From Streptomyces sp. WAC05374 (GTDB lineage: Bacteria; Actinomycetota; Actinomycetes; Streptomycetales; Streptomycetaceae): a stretch of DNA of 64,000 nucleotides. Below, piece after piece: positions 62,991 through 64,000 of this stretch. The notes beneath the pieces were generated by a model, which was not told the origin of the DNA, made no database searches, and saw nothing but the letters and a program-made list of their open reading frames with translations. The first letter of the stretch is position 1, and each line of letters starts with the position of its first letter. Position numbers and translations under genes: made by a program. Location of the stretch: NCBI RefSeq assembly GCF_004353505.1, contig NZ_SMNQ01000007.1, forward strand, positions 124,001 through 188,000, read 5' to 3'.

Positions 62991-63226
62991 GCGCCGTCAC
63001 AGGCCCGCTGATCGTCCGGAGGGTCGCCCGCCGAATCGCCCGGTGGTGGGCGCCGTCACAGGCCCGCTGATCGTCCGGAGGGTCGCCGGCCGAATCGCCC
63101 GGTGGTGGGCGCCGTCACAGGCCCGCTGATCGTCCGGAGGGTCGCCGGCCGAGTCGCCCGGCTACGGACGCCGTCACAGGCCCGCTGATCGTCCGGAGGG
63201 TCGCCCGCCGGGTTGCCCGGTCGTGG
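62991..63226. repeat. Four tandem copies of a 59-bp repeat
   Basis: Copies start at 62991, 63050, 63109 and 63168, each beginning near GCCGTCACAGGCCCGCTGAT. Copies 1-3 are nearly identical; copy 4 drifts in its second half. The fourth copy contains the stop codon and last residues of the ABC ATPase gene. As 59 is not a multiple of three, changes in copy number would not keep one reading frame. Confidence 0.9.
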
Positions 63227-64000
63227 CCCCCTGGCGGTACATCTTCGCGATCACGGCCTCGATGTCCGGCTCCCGCACCGACAGGTCCACCAGCGGGTAC
63301 TCCGCCGCGATGCGCGCCACCAGGGGCGCCGCCGACCGCGCCGCCGGGAACGCCAGCCACTGGCGGGGACCCTCCACCTTCACCACCCGGGTGCCGTCGG
63401 CCGCGATCGGCGGCAGCTCCCGTTCCAGGTCCACCACCAGCGTCCGCTCGCTCTCGCCCACCTCGTGCAGCCCGCCGAGCGGCCCGTCGTACATCAGCCG
63501 CCCATGGTCGATGACCATCACCCGCTTGCAGAGCTGCTCGATGTCGGTCAGGTCGTGCGTGGTGAGCAGCACCGTCGTCCCGCGTTCGGCGTTGAGGTCC
63601 CGCAGGAAACCGCGCACCTTCGCCTTGGAGATGACGTCCAGGCCGATCGTCGGCTCGTCGAGGTAGAGGACCTCCGGGTCGTGCAGCAGCGCCGCCGCGA
63701 TGTCGCCGCGCATCCGCTGGCCCAGGGAGAGCTGACGCACCGGCACCTCCAGCAGCTCGGCGAGGTCGAGCAGCTCGACGCACCGCTCCAGGTTCTCGCG
63801 GAACCGGGCGTCGGGAATCCGGTACAGGCGGTGGACCATGCGGTACGAGTCCCGCAGCGGCAGGTCCCACCACAGCGTGGTGCGCTGCCCGAACACCACT
63901 CCGATGCGGCGCGCCAGCCGGGTCCGGTCCCGTGAGGGGTCGATGCCGGCGACACGCAGCCGTCCGCCGCTGGGCGTGAGGATGCCGGTCAGCATCTTGA
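63174..64000 (-). CDS. ABC transporter ATPase, 5' end beyond the window
   Basis: The C-terminal part of an ABC-2-type exporter ATPase. Visible are KMLTGILTPSGG just after the missing Walker A, the signature LSLGQRMR, Walker B VLYLDEPTIGLD and the switch His in LLTTHDLTDIEQL. The frame is open to base 64000, so the start and Walker A lie outside. The last 18 or so residues (GQPGGRPSGRSAGL end) are coded by the fourth 59-bp repeat copy and are probably not part of the ancestral protein. The permease partners should be upstream, outside the window. The substrate is unknown. Confidence 0.88.
   Translation of the reverse strand, partial: KMLTGILTPSGGRLRVAGIDPSRDRTRLARRIGVVFGQRTTLWWDLPLRDSYRMVHRLYRIPDARFRENLERCVELLDLAELLEVPVRQLSLGQRMRGDIAAALLHDPEVLYLDEPTIGLDVISKAKVRGFLRDLNAERGTTVLLTTHDLTDIEQLCKRVMVIDHGRLMYDGPLGGLHEVGESERTLVVDLERELPPIAADGTRVVKVEGPRQWLAFPAARSAAPLVARIAAEYPLVDLSVREPDIEAVIAKMYRQGATTGQPGGRPSGRSAGL

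Overview
The window is high-GC actinobacterial DNA and almost certainly a Streptomyces chromosome. The evidence is GTG/TTG starts, G/C at third codon positions, chains of genes joined by ATGA/GTGA overlaps, a cslA-glxA pair, a BldD-regulon-type PAS-GGDEF-EAL protein, HATPase/XRE/DUF397 triads, sortases of classes E and F, and DasR-like operators. Gene order around cslA-glxA and the GGDEF-EAL gene resembles the S. coelicolor core chromosome near SCO2817-SCO2838 (from memory, not aligned).

Layout. 1-4018: three overlapping genes, a Cas4/AddB-like Fe-S nuclease, an unknown protein and an SF1B (Dna2/Upf1-like) helicase, which look like a split Dna2. 4161-5346: two small genes, the second running into a tRNA-Lys(CUU). 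5392-9339: an M6-type secreted protease divergent from a PAS-GGDEF-EAL gene whose proline-rich linker is interrupted by a near-pure C tract and an apparent frameshift. 9326-12529: LysR regulator, SnoaL-like protein, and a secreted GH18 chitinase under a DasR-type promoter. 12717-22169: flavin monooxygenase, then a catabolic module (two maleate-isomerase/EutA-like proteins, a 2-hydroxyacid dehydrogenase, an amidase, DUF3830, an EhuBCDA-like ABC importer, an IclR regulator). 22256: second tRNA-Lys. 22453-25036: two-component system and an AA10 chitin-active LPMO with its own DasR-like site. 25177-27869: SPFH protein and a peptidoglycan-binding NlpC/P60-type protein. 28090: third tRNA-Lys. 28579-33528: cslA, glxA and a GH6 lipoprotein, a cell-surface glucan locus. 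33894-37677: class F sortase pair, HAD hydrolase, Tat-exported phosphatase. 37828-44267: an aminoethylphosphonate-type uptake and breakdown operon with its GntR/UTRA regulator. 44429-51015: LPxTG surface protein, ROK regulator divergent from an oxidoreductase pair, FAH-family hydrolase, a second YidC-like protein, class E sortase.

52692-58935 is an accessory island with more A/T-rich intergenic DNA: an MrcB-like predicted nuclease with a TTA codon at position 3, divergent from a PLD-DEAD-DUF3427 helicase-nuclease (a likely anti-phage or modified-DNA restriction pair), followed by a HATPase/XRE-DUF5753/DUF397 regulatory triad and an AbiEi-like orphan. 59781-64000: small secreted and membrane proteins, DUF445 and DUF1707 proteins, a 59-bp tandem repeat, and the 3' part of an ABC ATPase that leaves the window.

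The two best candidates for poorly described systems are the split-Dna2 operon at the left edge and the MrcB/DUF3427 pair. All product calls come from reading motifs and remembered families; no database search was run.
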